A stretch of DNA of 42,527 nucleotides from an uncultured Oscillatoriales cyanobacterium (lineage in GTDB: Bacteria; Cyanobacteriota; Cyanobacteriia; Cyanobacteriales; Microcoleaceae). A model generated the notes under the pieces. It saw only the letters and a program-made list of their open reading frames with translations. It had not been told where the DNA came from and made no database searches. Positions 31,736 to 39,414 of the stretch are shown one piece after another. The stretch is taken from NCBI GenBank assembly GCA_903893625.1, contig CAITND010000033.1, forward strand, positions 1 to 42,527, read 5' to 3'. Position 1 is the first letter of the stretch. Each line of letters begins with the position of its first letter. A program made the position numbers and the translations under genes.

Positions 31736-32428
31736 ATGTCTCAATCTTTAACAACCAAAAATCTTGACTATTCTAGCGACACTTACCGGGATAGTTTCAG
31801 CCGTATTAATGGAATTGTGATTGAAGGAGAACAGGAAGCATATAATAATTTTATGAGTTTGGCTGAACTGTTACCCGAATTTGCTGAAGAATTAATTCAG
31901 TTAGGTAAAATGGAACGGGGTCATCGCAAAAGTTTTGAAGCTTGTGGAAAAAACCTCGATGTTATTCCTGATTTGGAGAGGGCGAGAGACTTTTTTGCCG
32001 ATTTGCGTCAACTGTTTCAAACGGCTGCAACCCATCAGAAAGTGCCAACTTGTTTATTAATTCAATCCTTAGTGATTGAATGTTTTGCGATCGCAGCTTA
32101 CCATAATTATATTCCCGTTGCTGATAATTTTGCTCGGAAAATTACTCAATCTGTTGTTAAAGATGAATACAGTCACCTCAACTTTGGCAGCCTGTGGTTA
32201 AAACAACATTTTGCCGAAGTCAAAACTGAAATAGAAACGGCAAATCGTCAAATTCTCCCGATGATTTTGCGGATGCTAAATCAAGTTGAATCTGATGTTA
32301 AAGTCCTGGGAATGAACAAACTTGAAATAGTCGAAGAATTCATGGTTCACTATGGGGAAGCCTTACATCAAATGGGCTTCAAAACAACCGAAATTCTCCG
32401 GTTATCTAGCCAAGCTTTAACCGCTTAA
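31736..32428 (+). CDS. Aldehyde-deformylating oxygenase (ADO) family protein
   Basis: A 230-residue all-helical diiron protein. Counting from ATG 31736, the ligands fall at Glu32, Glu60, His63, Glu115, Glu144 and His147, exactly the numbering of the characterised Synechococcus elongatus ADO, which supports this start over a TTG six bases upstream. ADO turns fatty aldehyde into alkane plus formate. The usual partner, acyl-ACP reductase, is not beside it; the gene instead ends the second sulfur cluster. Sequence divergence in the N-terminal third (for example [22 protein letters not shown]) hints at a paralogue. It may serve another aldehyde, or the housekeeping copy may lie elsewhere. A terminator-like hairpin follows. 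Confidence 0.88.
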   Translation: MSQSLTTKNLDYSSDTYRDSFSRINGIVIEGEQEAYNNFMSLAELLPEFAEELIQLGKMERGHRKSFEACGKNLDVIPDLERARDFFADLRQLFQTAATHQKVPTCLLIQSLVIECFAIAAYHNYIPVADNFARKITQSVVKDEYSHLNFGSLWLKQHFAEVKTEIETANRQILPMILRMLNQVESDVKVLGMNKLEIVEEFMVHYGEALHQMGFKTTEILRLSSQALTA

Positions 32429-32444
32429 AAATCAACCCCTGTCG

Positions 32445-32471
32445 GGTGCGTAAGCGATCAGCCCACGCACC
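32445..32471. terminator. Stem-loop between convergent ADO and flotillin genes
   Basis: GGTGCGT (32445-32451) and ACGCACC (32465-32471) form a 7-bp stem with a 13-base loop. It lies 17 bases past the ADO stop and 26 before the flotillin stop on the other strand, so it may end both transcripts. The sequence resembles the stem-loop after SQR. Confidence 0.5.
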
Positions 32472-32496
32472 ACTTCAATAAACTATAAAAACAGAA

Positions 32497-33813
32497 TTAG
32501 GTTTCTGAACCGGGTTCAGAGGAATTTTGGGGAACGGATTTTAACGATTTAGGAAGAATCGGAGAAATGGCTGGAGATGGGGAATGATTATGACTCATTG
32601 TTTCAATGGTTTCTGCTAGATCAATTCCCGTTGTTTGTTTCAATTCTGCTAAAAATGCCGCTAATTTTGTCGCGCTTCCTCCCTGTTGACTATTGACAAC
32701 GGTAACATTATCCACTTCAATTTGAGGAACAGTTGCCACCATTGTTTTTAATAATACTTCTAATTTTTGATACAGGAAAATCTCCCTCGCATTTGACCCG
32801 GCTAACTTCCAAGATTCAGCTAATCGTTTAGCAGCTTCCGCTTGAGCTTTTCCAGCTTCTAATATTTGAGAAGCATTTCCTTTTGCTTCAGCAAAGGCTC
32901 GTTTACATTGAGCTTCCGCAGGCGCTACAACATCCGCTTGTAACTGTTGTTCGACTTGCTTAATTCGAGCTTTCTGAACTAACACTTCAGCTTGAGTTTT
33001 TGCTACTTGTGAAGCCGTTTCTGATTCGGATTCCGCGATAACCGCCTGTCGTTTTGTAATGGCATCTTTAACCCGTCGTTCTGCTTCTGCTTTCGCCACT
33101 TCAATATCCGTTTCTAACTTTTTCAAGGACGTATTTTTGCCGTTTTCTGCGGTTTGAATGATAGATTCTGCATGAGCTTTTGCTTCCGCAATTCGAGAAT
33201 CTCGGAATAGGTCTGCCCGTTGTTTTCGACCAATAGAATCCAAATATCCGACTTCATCAAAAATATTTTGAACTTGCAACGTATCTAACACTAACCCCAA
33301 TTTTTCTAAATCATCTTCTGCTTCTTCTAATAAACTTTTAGCAAAGGCTAATTTATCCCCATTCACCTGTTCTGGCGTTAAACTTGCTAATACCCCGCGC
33401 AAATTTCCTTCTAAAGTTTCTTTCGCTAATTGTTCAATTTCCTTGCGACTTTTCCCTAATAACCGTTCAATTGCATTATGAATTGTCGGTTCTTCCCCGG
33501 CAATTTTAATATTAGCGACCCCTTCAACCGTTAACGGAATTCCTCCTTTGGAATAGGCATTAGACACTTTTAACTCAATAATCATATTGGTTAAATCCAT
33601 GCGAAAAGCGTGTTCTAATAAAGGAATTCTAATGCTACTTCCACCTTTAACTAAACGATAGCCAACATCTTGTCCCCCTTCAACGGGACGACGACTTCCG
33701 GCAAAAATTAACACTTCACTGGGTTGACAAATATAGTACAGGTTGCGAATCATTAAAAATCCTGCCCCGGTTCCTAATCCTAAAACACCTAATAAGGCAA
33801 TGATAATTTCCAT
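32497..33813 (-). CDS. Flotillin-like SPFH-domain protein
   Basis: The protein has 438 residues. One N-terminal membrane helix (about 2-22) is followed by the SPFH/band-7 domain (about 30-200, with SNAYSKGGIPLTVEGVANIKI and AKETLEGNLRGVLASLTPEQV). A long Ala/Glu-rich coiled coil (about 200-350) has AEAKAHAESIIQTAE-type repeats. The C-terminus is short and Pro/Ser-rich. Flotillins form membrane microdomain scaffolds. It follows a paralogue by 70 bases and an NfeD-like gene upstream, the normal flotillin/NfeD arrangement. GGAG stands about 11 bases before ATG. Confidence 0.9.
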   Translation of the reverse strand: MEIIIALLGVLGLGTGAGFLMIRNLYYICQPSEVLIFAGSRRPVEGGQDVGYRLVKGGSSIRIPLLEHAFRMDLTNMIIELKVSNAYSKGGIPLTVEGVANIKIAGEEPTIHNAIERLLGKSRKEIEQLAKETLEGNLRGVLASLTPEQVNGDKLAFAKSLLEEAEDDLEKLGLVLDTLQVQNIFDEVGYLDSIGRKQRADLFRDSRIAEAKAHAESIIQTAENGKNTSLKKLETDIEVAKAEAERRVKDAITKRQAVIAESESETASQVAKTQAEVLVQKARIKQVEQQLQADVVAPAEAQCKRAFAEAKGNASQILEAGKAQAEAAKRLAESWKLAGSNAREIFLYQKLEVLLKTMVATVPQIEVDNVTVVNSQQGGSATKLAAFLAELKQTTGIDLAETIETMSHNHSPSPAISPILPKSLKSVPQNSSEPGSET

Positions 33814-33883
33814 GTTTAAAATCTCCTAAAATTTGTGGTTGCGTTAAGCGCAATTTTGAGAGTTCAAGACCAATAACGAGGTG

Positions 33884-35215
33884 TTATTTTCCTGATAATT
33901 TAACTCCTAATGTTTGTTCAACGGTTGCTAAAAATTGCCGAAAAATTTCAGGATAGGCATTAACAACACCCGCAATCGATTTACCATCTCCATTGTCAAT
34001 CACATTAATTTTTTGTAAGTCCACACGGGTCGGAACTTTAGCGGCTTCAGTCAGAATCATTTCAATTTGTTGTAAATAGAATAATTGTGAAGCCTCCGCC
34101 CCAGCTTCCTGCCAAACTTGATTTAATAAATCCGTCACCGTTGCACCAGCTAAGGCATTTTCAGTTAAAGATGCTGCTTCTCCTCTTGCTCTTAATTCCT
34201 GGGCTTGGCGTTGAGCATCCGCAGGTAAAACTTCATCTGATTCTAACCGTAACCGTTCCAATTCTGCCCGGACAGTTTGTAATAATTGTTCGGCTTTTGC
34301 CCTGGCTTCTTTGCCGGCTGCGATGGTTCTTTCTTCTTCTGAACGCGCTTGTTGTTCTAATTCGGCTTTGATTTTTCTGAGTTCATTTCCTTTCTGTAAA
34401 ACAACAGTTTGAGCCTGGGTTTTTGCCACTTCTGCTTGTCGCCGACAGTCAGCTTCCGTTTGTTCAGCTTCCGCTAGTGCATTTGATTCAGCAATTTCCG
34501 CATCTCGAACAATTAAGGCAATTTGACGGCGACCAATGGAGTTGAGATAATCCACATCATCGGATACACTTTGAATTTTTAATGTGTCTAATTGTAGGCC
34601 TAATTTTGATAAATCCCGTGATACATCTTCAGCAATGCGTTCCGCAAATTGGAGACGATCTTCGTTTAATTGTTCCGGGGTTAAAGTTCCGACAACACCG
34701 CGTAAATTCCCTTCTAAGGTTTCTTTTGCAACACGAGAAATTTCTGAACGATCTCGCTCTAAAAATCGTTCAATCGCATTTCCCACAATAGCCCGATCAT
34801 TAGAGATTTTAACATTAGCGATCGCTTGAATATTTAACGGGGTTCCTCCTTTTGAATACGCATTTTTGATTTCCACACGCACAGGCATTGTCCGTAAATC
34901 CATCGTTTTAACGGTTTCTAAAATCGGAATGCAAAGGGTACGTCCGCCAAAAATTACCCGATATCCGACTTCTTGACCGTCTTTATTGCGACGTTTACGA
35001 CCGGATAAAATTAAGATTTCATTGGGTTTACAAATTTGCAGAAAGGTATTGAGAAACCACAGGAGAAGAACCACACCAAAAATAGATAAGGCAATGGGTA
35101 AAGCCGTTCCAATACTGTTAGATGTGTTGTTAGGTAAATTATCAGGGCTGGGAGCTTGGGCAACTTCTATGATTACGGGTATGTTCTGTTCCTGGGGAAT
35201 GGAATCTTGCATCAT
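33884..35215 (-). CDS. Flotillin-like SPFH-domain protein (paralogue)
   Basis: The protein has 443 residues. An N-terminal membrane helix (about 35-60) follows a Pro/Asn-rich leader. The SPFH domain (about 65-240) contains KNAYSKGGTPLNIQAIANVKI and AKETLEGNLRGVVGTLTPEQL, and a coiled coil rich in AEAEQ/QAQ words runs to about 380. It shares core motifs with its downstream neighbour but differs in the N- and C-termini, so the two likely form a hetero-oligomeric scaffold. A strong ribosome-binding site, AGGAGG, precedes two adjacent ATG codons; the first is used. Confidence 0.9.
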   Translation of the reverse strand: MMQDSIPQEQNIPVIIEVAQAPSPDNLPNNTSNSIGTALPIALSIFGVVLLLWFLNTFLQICKPNEILILSGRKRRNKDGQEVGYRVIFGGRTLCIPILETVKTMDLRTMPVRVEIKNAYSKGGTPLNIQAIANVKISNDRAIVGNAIERFLERDRSEISRVAKETLEGNLRGVVGTLTPEQLNEDRLQFAERIAEDVSRDLSKLGLQLDTLKIQSVSDDVDYLNSIGRRQIALIVRDAEIAESNALAEAEQTEADCRRQAEVAKTQAQTVVLQKGNELRKIKAELEQQARSEEERTIAAGKEARAKAEQLLQTVRAELERLRLESDEVLPADAQRQAQELRARGEAASLTENALAGATVTDLLNQVWQEAGAEASQLFYLQQIEMILTEAAKVPTRVDLQKINVIDNGDGKSIAGVVNAYPEIFRQFLATVEQTLGVKLSGK

Positions 35216-35310
35216 TTTTCCTCCTATTAATAAAATGAATAATCCTGATTAGGTCTATTATCTGTGATCTTTTATAAATCTTCCCCTATCTTAATCCTTA
35301 ATTCTTAATT

Positions 35311-35910
35311 TTAGTTTAAGGCTTCTTCTGGAATCACTAAGACTTTATGATGATTTCTTCCGACTACAAAAACTTTATCTCCTTTTTTAAAGCTTCGATC
35401 ATCCTCTGTAATAGCGACAACATCGACCATTGATTCTTTCAGATATAATCGCACTGTCCCTTTGCAGTTTTGATCAAATGGGATTTCAACGGTTCCTGAT
35501 AATCCAATTAGATCTTCAGATAAAATTAAACTATTGGCTTCTTGTTGGTGAAGTCGTCGTAAAATTCCAACAAGGGTGGTTCCAAAGCTGACCCCAACCC
35601 CAAGGGAAATCGCAAAAATTAGGCCGGGGGGAAACAGAAGATTAAGTTTTGTTAAAACAAATCCGGTTAAACCAAAAAAACAACTCCCAAATGTCCAAAA
35701 TCGGAAACTGAAAAACGGAAGGTGAAACCGACGTTGACGGGGTTTGTGGTTTTTTCGGGTGGGGAGGGTTTCTGTATCCTTTGGAGGTTCAGACAGTTCT
35801 ACATCCATCTCAAAATGGGGATCAAAATCGATGCCATCAAGTCCAGCAAAGGCGGATAGAATCACAAAACCCCCACCAATTGTCAGACAGAATAGATACA
35901 GCGTCAGCAT
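35311..35910 (-). CDS. NfeD-like membrane protein
   Basis: The protein has 199 residues. Membrane helices are at about 2-22 and two more between 70 and 112. A polar cytosolic segment (about 30-65) separates them. The C-terminal 70 residues form the OB-fold of NfeD/YuaF proteins (LIGLSGTVEIPFDQNCKGTVRL then GDKVFVVGRNHHKVLVIP). Such proteins partner flotillins. It is 95 bases upstream of the first flotillin gene and leads that minus-strand operon. There is no serine-protease domain, so it is the short form. Confidence 0.85.
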   Translation of the reverse strand: MLTLYLFCLTIGGGFVILSAFAGLDGIDFDPHFEMDVELSEPPKDTETLPTRKNHKPRQRRFHLPFFSFRFWTFGSCFFGLTGFVLTKLNLLFPPGLIFAISLGVGVSFGTTLVGILRRLHQQEANSLILSEDLIGLSGTVEIPFDQNCKGTVRLYLKESMVDVVAITEDDRSFKKGDKVFVVGRNHHKVLVIPEEALN

Positions 35911-36044
35911 AATGGGGTTCTTAAGTGGGGAATAACCATTGAAATGCTTCTATTGTGACAAATCTCGGAACCGATGTAACTGCTTTTGTTAAGAAAGTTT
36001 GCGTTTTGATGCGGATAAATTTACAGGTTTTGTCTAAAATTGAC

Positions 36045-36073
36045 TGGTCAACGGCTAAAAGTTTTAGTATAAT
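36045..36073 (+). promoter_or_regulatory. Candidate promoter of the short helical protein gene
   Basis: TGGTCA (36045-36050), a 17-base spacer and a perfect TATAAT (36068-36073) form a sigma-70-type promoter. Transcription would start near 36080, leaving a leader of about 120 bases that contains the structured region at 36129-36180. Confidence 0.45.
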
Positions 36074-36128
36074 TGCTTAAGAAATTAACCTCTCCTAATT
36101 TTACCCGGACAAACCTGTTTTTTTCCTT

Positions 36129-36180
36129 AGAAAGCAGTATATTCCGCCCTGCTTTCTCTCCATCCTCAATTGAGATGGGG
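36129..36180 (+). promoter_or_regulatory. Structured leader before the short helical protein
   Basis: AGAAAGCAG (36129-36137) pairs perfectly with CTGCTTTCT (36149-36157). A second hairpin, CATCCTCAATTGAGATG at about 36161-36177 with one bulged base, follows directly. Together they occupy the leader just upstream of ATG 36202. They may be an attenuator, an mRNA-stability element, or the terminator of an unseen transcript. Confidence 0.35.
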
Positions 36181-36201
36181 CCTTTAGCGGTTTCTTAACT
36201 C

Positions 36202-36471
36202 ATGAACAATGATTTTATCAACGAATACCAAAAACAGTTAGTTGATTGGCAAAAACAACTGTTTGACACTTGGCTAGAAAATCTCAAAGCAACTCCCAAT
36301 TCCTTGAATCCTCAAGAAGCTTATGAAAAAACCCTAAGCTACCAAGAAGAACTGGTACAAACAGGCTTCAAAGTTCAAGAAGTTACGAATCAAGCAGTAA
36401 TGGAATCTCAAAAACAATTTTGGGATAATTATTTTGAATTCATGAAAAAAACCGCTACTCCGGCGGCGTAA
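36202..36471 (+). CDS. Short helical protein, phasin-like, unknown function
   Basis: An 89-residue Gln/Lys/Glu-rich protein predicted to be mostly amphipathic helix (NEYQKQLVDWQKQLFDTWLE, then EELVQTGFKVQEVTNQAV, then QKQFWDNYFEFMKKT). The pattern of aromatic residues on long helices recalls phasins and related granule-coating proteins, but I cannot assign it to a family. The upstream -10 box and structured leader suggest it is really expressed. It stands alone, with NfeD divergent on one side and repeats on the other. Confidence 0.65.
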   Translation: MNNDFINEYQKQLVDWQKQLFDTWLENLKATPNSLNPQEAYEKTLSYQEELVQTGFKVQEVTNQAVMESQKQFWDNYFEFMKKTATPAA

Positions 36472-36714
36472 TACCTCCTCTATCTCCCCCCCCCAGGGCT
36501 GTTTCATTTTCGATCATAAGGTCATGTCTTAAGATTTAGAAGTGAAACAGCCCTGTTTCATTTTTCCAGTTTCCTGTTCCCTGCTATAGCGCTACGAATT
36601 ACAGTTGTACAGACGCGCCATGGCGCGTCTCTACTAAATCCTGAAACTCATTCACTGCTTACTGTTCCCTGTTCCCTGTTCCCTAGCGCGTAGCGCTATA
36701 TCAAACAATTGAAT
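36472..36714. repeat. Cluster of dispersed palindromic repeats
   Basis: Three structures lie here. (1) CAGGGCTGTTTCA (36494-36506) and TGAAACAGCCCTG (36543-36555), a short member of the MITE family at 24263. (2) A perfect 20-bp palindrome AGACGCGCCATGGCGCGTCT (36611-36630). (3) TATAGCGCTACG (36585-36596) and its complement CGTAGCGCTATA (36689-36700), enclosing the second. Tandem GTTCCCT words occur around 36663-36683. No gene is seen. Confidence 0.75.
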
Positions 36715-37644
36715 TTACCCGTCTTGATTAATTTGCGTAATTAATTCCTGTAAGATTTGAGCAGCTTGATCATTATTAATTTGGCAAGTCCCAGCATTTT
36801 GATGACCGCCACCGCCATACTTTAACATCAACTCTCCAATATTAGTTTTAGAGGTTTTGTTAAAAATCGATTTACCCACCGCAAACACCGTATTTTGTTG
36901 TTTAACGCCCCATAAAACATGAATAGAAATATTGCATTCGGGGAATAAAGCATAAATCATAAACCGATTTCCCGCATAAATAACCTCTTCAGACCGTAAA
37001 TCTAAAATGACTAAATTCCCATGTAATTGAGAACAGCGTTTAATTTGATCCTTAAAATTCTCCTCATGTTCAAAATAAATTTCCACCCGTTCTTTAACAT
37101 CCGGTAGTTGTAAAATATCAGAAATTGGATGATTTTTACAATAACTAATTAACTCCATCATCAGTTGATAATTAGAAATCCGAAAATCCCGAAATCGTCC
37201 TAACCCTGTGCGAGCATCCATGAGGAAATTCAATAAAACCCAGCCTTCAGGATTTAAGACTTCTTCTTGATTAAATTGGGCAGAATCTCCTTTATCTACT
37301 GCCTCCATCATTTCCTCAGAAATCGTCGGGAATTTAGCTTTTCCCCCATAATAATTGTATAAAACCCTAGCCGCAGAAGGTGCTTTGGGATCAATAATAT
37401 AATTACTATTAACTGAGGGGTTGCGAAGGGTTTCACTTAAATGGTGATCAAACGCCAAATGCACCCCTTGAACATAAGGTAAATTAGTAGTAATATCCTG
37501 ATTTGTGATTTCTATTTTGCCATCCTGCATATCTTTAGGATGCACAAATTTAATTTCACCAATGATATCTAAGTCTCTTAAAAGAACCGCACAGACTAAA
37601 CCATCGAAATCGCTACGAGTTACCAGTCTATATTTTTCAGCCAT
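36715..37644 (-). CDS. DHH-family phosphoesterase
   Basis: The protein has 309 residues. N-terminal motifs RSDFDGLVCA (Asp12 and Asp14 as metal ligands) and AFDHHLSE match the DHH domain. The C-terminal DHHA1 part has LKYGGGGHQNAGTCQI, which binds substrate. Family members include exopolyphosphatases, oligoribonucleases (NrnA) and cyclic-dinucleotide phosphodiesterases. This one has neither membrane nor GGDEF parts and its substrate is uncertain. The ATG at 37644 is preceded by AAGGAAAAA. It lies 67 bases downstream of DUF3370 on the same strand, but a functional link is not evident. Confidence 0.85.
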   Translation of the reverse strand: MAEKYRLVTRSDFDGLVCAVLLRDLDIIGEIKFVHPKDMQDGKIEITNQDITTNLPYVQGVHLAFDHHLSETLRNPSVNSNYIIDPKAPSAARVLYNYYGGKAKFPTISEEMMEAVDKGDSAQFNQEEVLNPEGWVLLNFLMDARTGLGRFRDFRISNYQLMMELISYCKNHPISDILQLPDVKERVEIYFEHEENFKDQIKRCSQLHGNLVILDLRSEEVIYAGNRFMIYALFPECNISIHVLWGVKQQNTVFAVGKSIFNKTSKTNIGELMLKYGGGGHQNAGTCQINNDQAAQILQELITQINQDG

Positions 37645-37711
37645 TGTTTTTTCCTTGGGATTGACAATTTAATAGGATATTATACTTTTCAATTTTAGAA
37701 CCCAATTAGCC

Positions 37712-39118
37712 TTAGTTTCCACCAGACTCCAGAGTTTTCACCGTTAATACTTGGGGAGGAGTCGCATCGGGGGGATAAATAAACTCCACTCCCACAGAAC
37801 GAGATCCTCCTGGGGGTAAAGTTAAAGTAATTAATGATTCCCCTTGCTGTCCTTGACGTTGGACTAAGTGAAAATAACGCTGTTGAGTTTGCCCCAAATC
37901 ATCGGTGTATGTAAACCGAACTGTTCCTCGGAAAAACACCTGTCCTTGGGGGGGGTCAATAAAGGTTAATCGATTAGAAGCCACATTTTGTTTAAACGGG
38001 GTTTGAATTGATAAACTCACCCTTTGGGATTGGCGGGTAGAGTTGTATAACGGTAGGGTCAGACGATATTGTACGCCATAATTTCCATTCGCACGAGTCG
38101 CCGTATCGGGATAACGGGCTAACAACGGCGCACTTTGAATTTGCTGAGTCCCCAAAGTGGCGGTGGAAACGGTACTCAAGGGATAGGAAAAAGCATACCC
38201 CCGATAGGGAATGGTTAGATAATTCATCCCTGGACGGTCTACCACTGTCCCCGTCCATTCGGAACCCACCGAAACCCCCGCCACACGGCCATAGACTTTT
38301 TCTCCCTGATAGGCATTTTCCCCTAACGTGGGAATCACATCTCTAGGTTCTGCCAGTCTACCCGTATTTAAGAAATTTTGCCATTGCCCTAATATTGGCA
38401 TTTGTTGACCAGAAACGGAGGATAGGGGGAAACCGAAGATATTCGGAAGGGAGGGAACACTCCCAGGCGTCGCAAACCGAACTAAATTCGCCAGATGTAC
38501 AGGGCCATTGCTTTGTAACCGCAGGAAGGTTGAACGCGCACTCGCCGTTGGAATTGGTAAACTAAACAACATCTGGGTTTGTTGCGGCGGAATCATGATT
38601 TGTTCAGGAAAGGTGCGTTGATGGCGTCCTCGCAGAATATCCCCCATCAACCGTGACCCCGGCCCCGAAAATACCCGACCTTGGGGGTCTTCCACCATTG
38701 GCGGCAATTCCACAAACGGCGCGTCCGGTGAGGTGACATAACTCATTCCTTGGAGAATATTTAAAGTAACCGGTTGAGAACTGGGATTATAAATTAACAC
38801 TCCTTGATATAAGGTTTGTTGTTTATTAATCGGACGAGCAATATGATGGGAAAAAAAGTCAAACTGTCCGCTTATGGGAATATTAAGATGGGCATTAGGG
38901 AATTTTTTTGCTGTTTGGGGAAAAGTCGATAATAATATCCCTTCTCCTTTCACCACTTCAGGACTATTACTATTAAAAACCGGAGTTTCATTCAATTGTC
39001 CGGGTAACGGCCGAATTTCCTGCGTTTGGGTAATATATCGTTTCCCAGAGGTTGGGGGTGGAATCGTAATCACTTCAGCTAAAAAAAACGCAGGAACAAA
39101 AGGAAACATAAACAACAA
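37712..39118 (-). CDS. DUF3370 protein
   Basis: A 468-residue, mostly beta, probably secreted protein. The N-terminus is hydrophobic (about residues 1-16) but short for a signal peptide. Conserved DUF3370 stretches include EIRPLPGQLNETPVFNSNSP, FDFFSHHIARP and an Arg/Gly-rich middle. Start codon is uncertain: TTG 39118 or ATG 39109. No longer start exists before a stretch that runs toward the MITE-like repeat at 39190, so the original 5' end may have been disturbed by that repeat. Function unknown; the family is almost confined to cyanobacteria. Confidence 0.75.
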   Translation of the reverse strand: MLFMFPFVPAFFLAEVITIPPPTSGKRYITQTQEIRPLPGQLNETPVFNSNSPEVVKGEGILLSTFPQTAKKFPNAHLNIPISGQFDFFSHHIARPINKQQTLYQGVLIYNPSSQPVTLNILQGMSYVTSPDAPFVELPPMVEDPQGRVFSGPGSRLMGDILRGRHQRTFPEQIMIPPQQTQMLFSLPIPTASARSTFLRLQSNGPVHLANLVRFATPGSVPSLPNIFGFPLSSVSGQQMPILGQWQNFLNTGRLAEPRDVIPTLGENAYQGEKVYGRVAGVSVGSEWTGTVVDRPGMNYLTIPYRGYAFSYPLSTVSTATLGTQQIQSAPLLARYPDTATRANGNYGVQYRLTLPLYNSTRQSQRVSLSIQTPFKQNVASNRLTFIDPPQGQVFFRGTVRFTYTDDLGQTQQRYFHLVQRQGQQGESLITLTLPPGGSRSVGVEFIYPPDATPPQVLTVKTLESGGN

Positions 39119-39189
39119 TTTACTCTCTGGAATCGCAAGTTTAACTCTGTTGTTAAGATGGCTTTTTTGGGAACATTTGTCAACCCTTC

Positions 39190-39270
39190 GTAGTAAGCCC
39201 TTCAGGGCTTTGAGACCTAAACACCTGACTACAAAGTCAACTTACGCCCTGAACTTGCATTTCGGGCGTA
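39190..39270. repeat. MITE family member, one arm plus degenerate hairpin
   Basis: GTAGTAAGCCCTTCAGGGCT at 39190-39209 is identical to the arms of the 91-bp element at 3187. The matching right arm is degenerate: ACGCCCTGAA and TTTCGGGCGT, near 39244-39270, form their own imperfect hairpin. The gap from 39119 to 39414 (296 bases) between divergent genes has no other feature that I can support. Confidence 0.65.
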
Positions 39271-39414
39271 GGTGAAATTAATTTCAAGGCTTTTAGATTT
39301 CAATAATTCCTAAAAATATCAAATTTTCGTTCATTAAAGATTGATATGATATTCTGCTGAATAAGAGAAAATGCGATCGCCCAAACTCTTAAACTCCAGA
39401 CTTCCCCTAAACCC

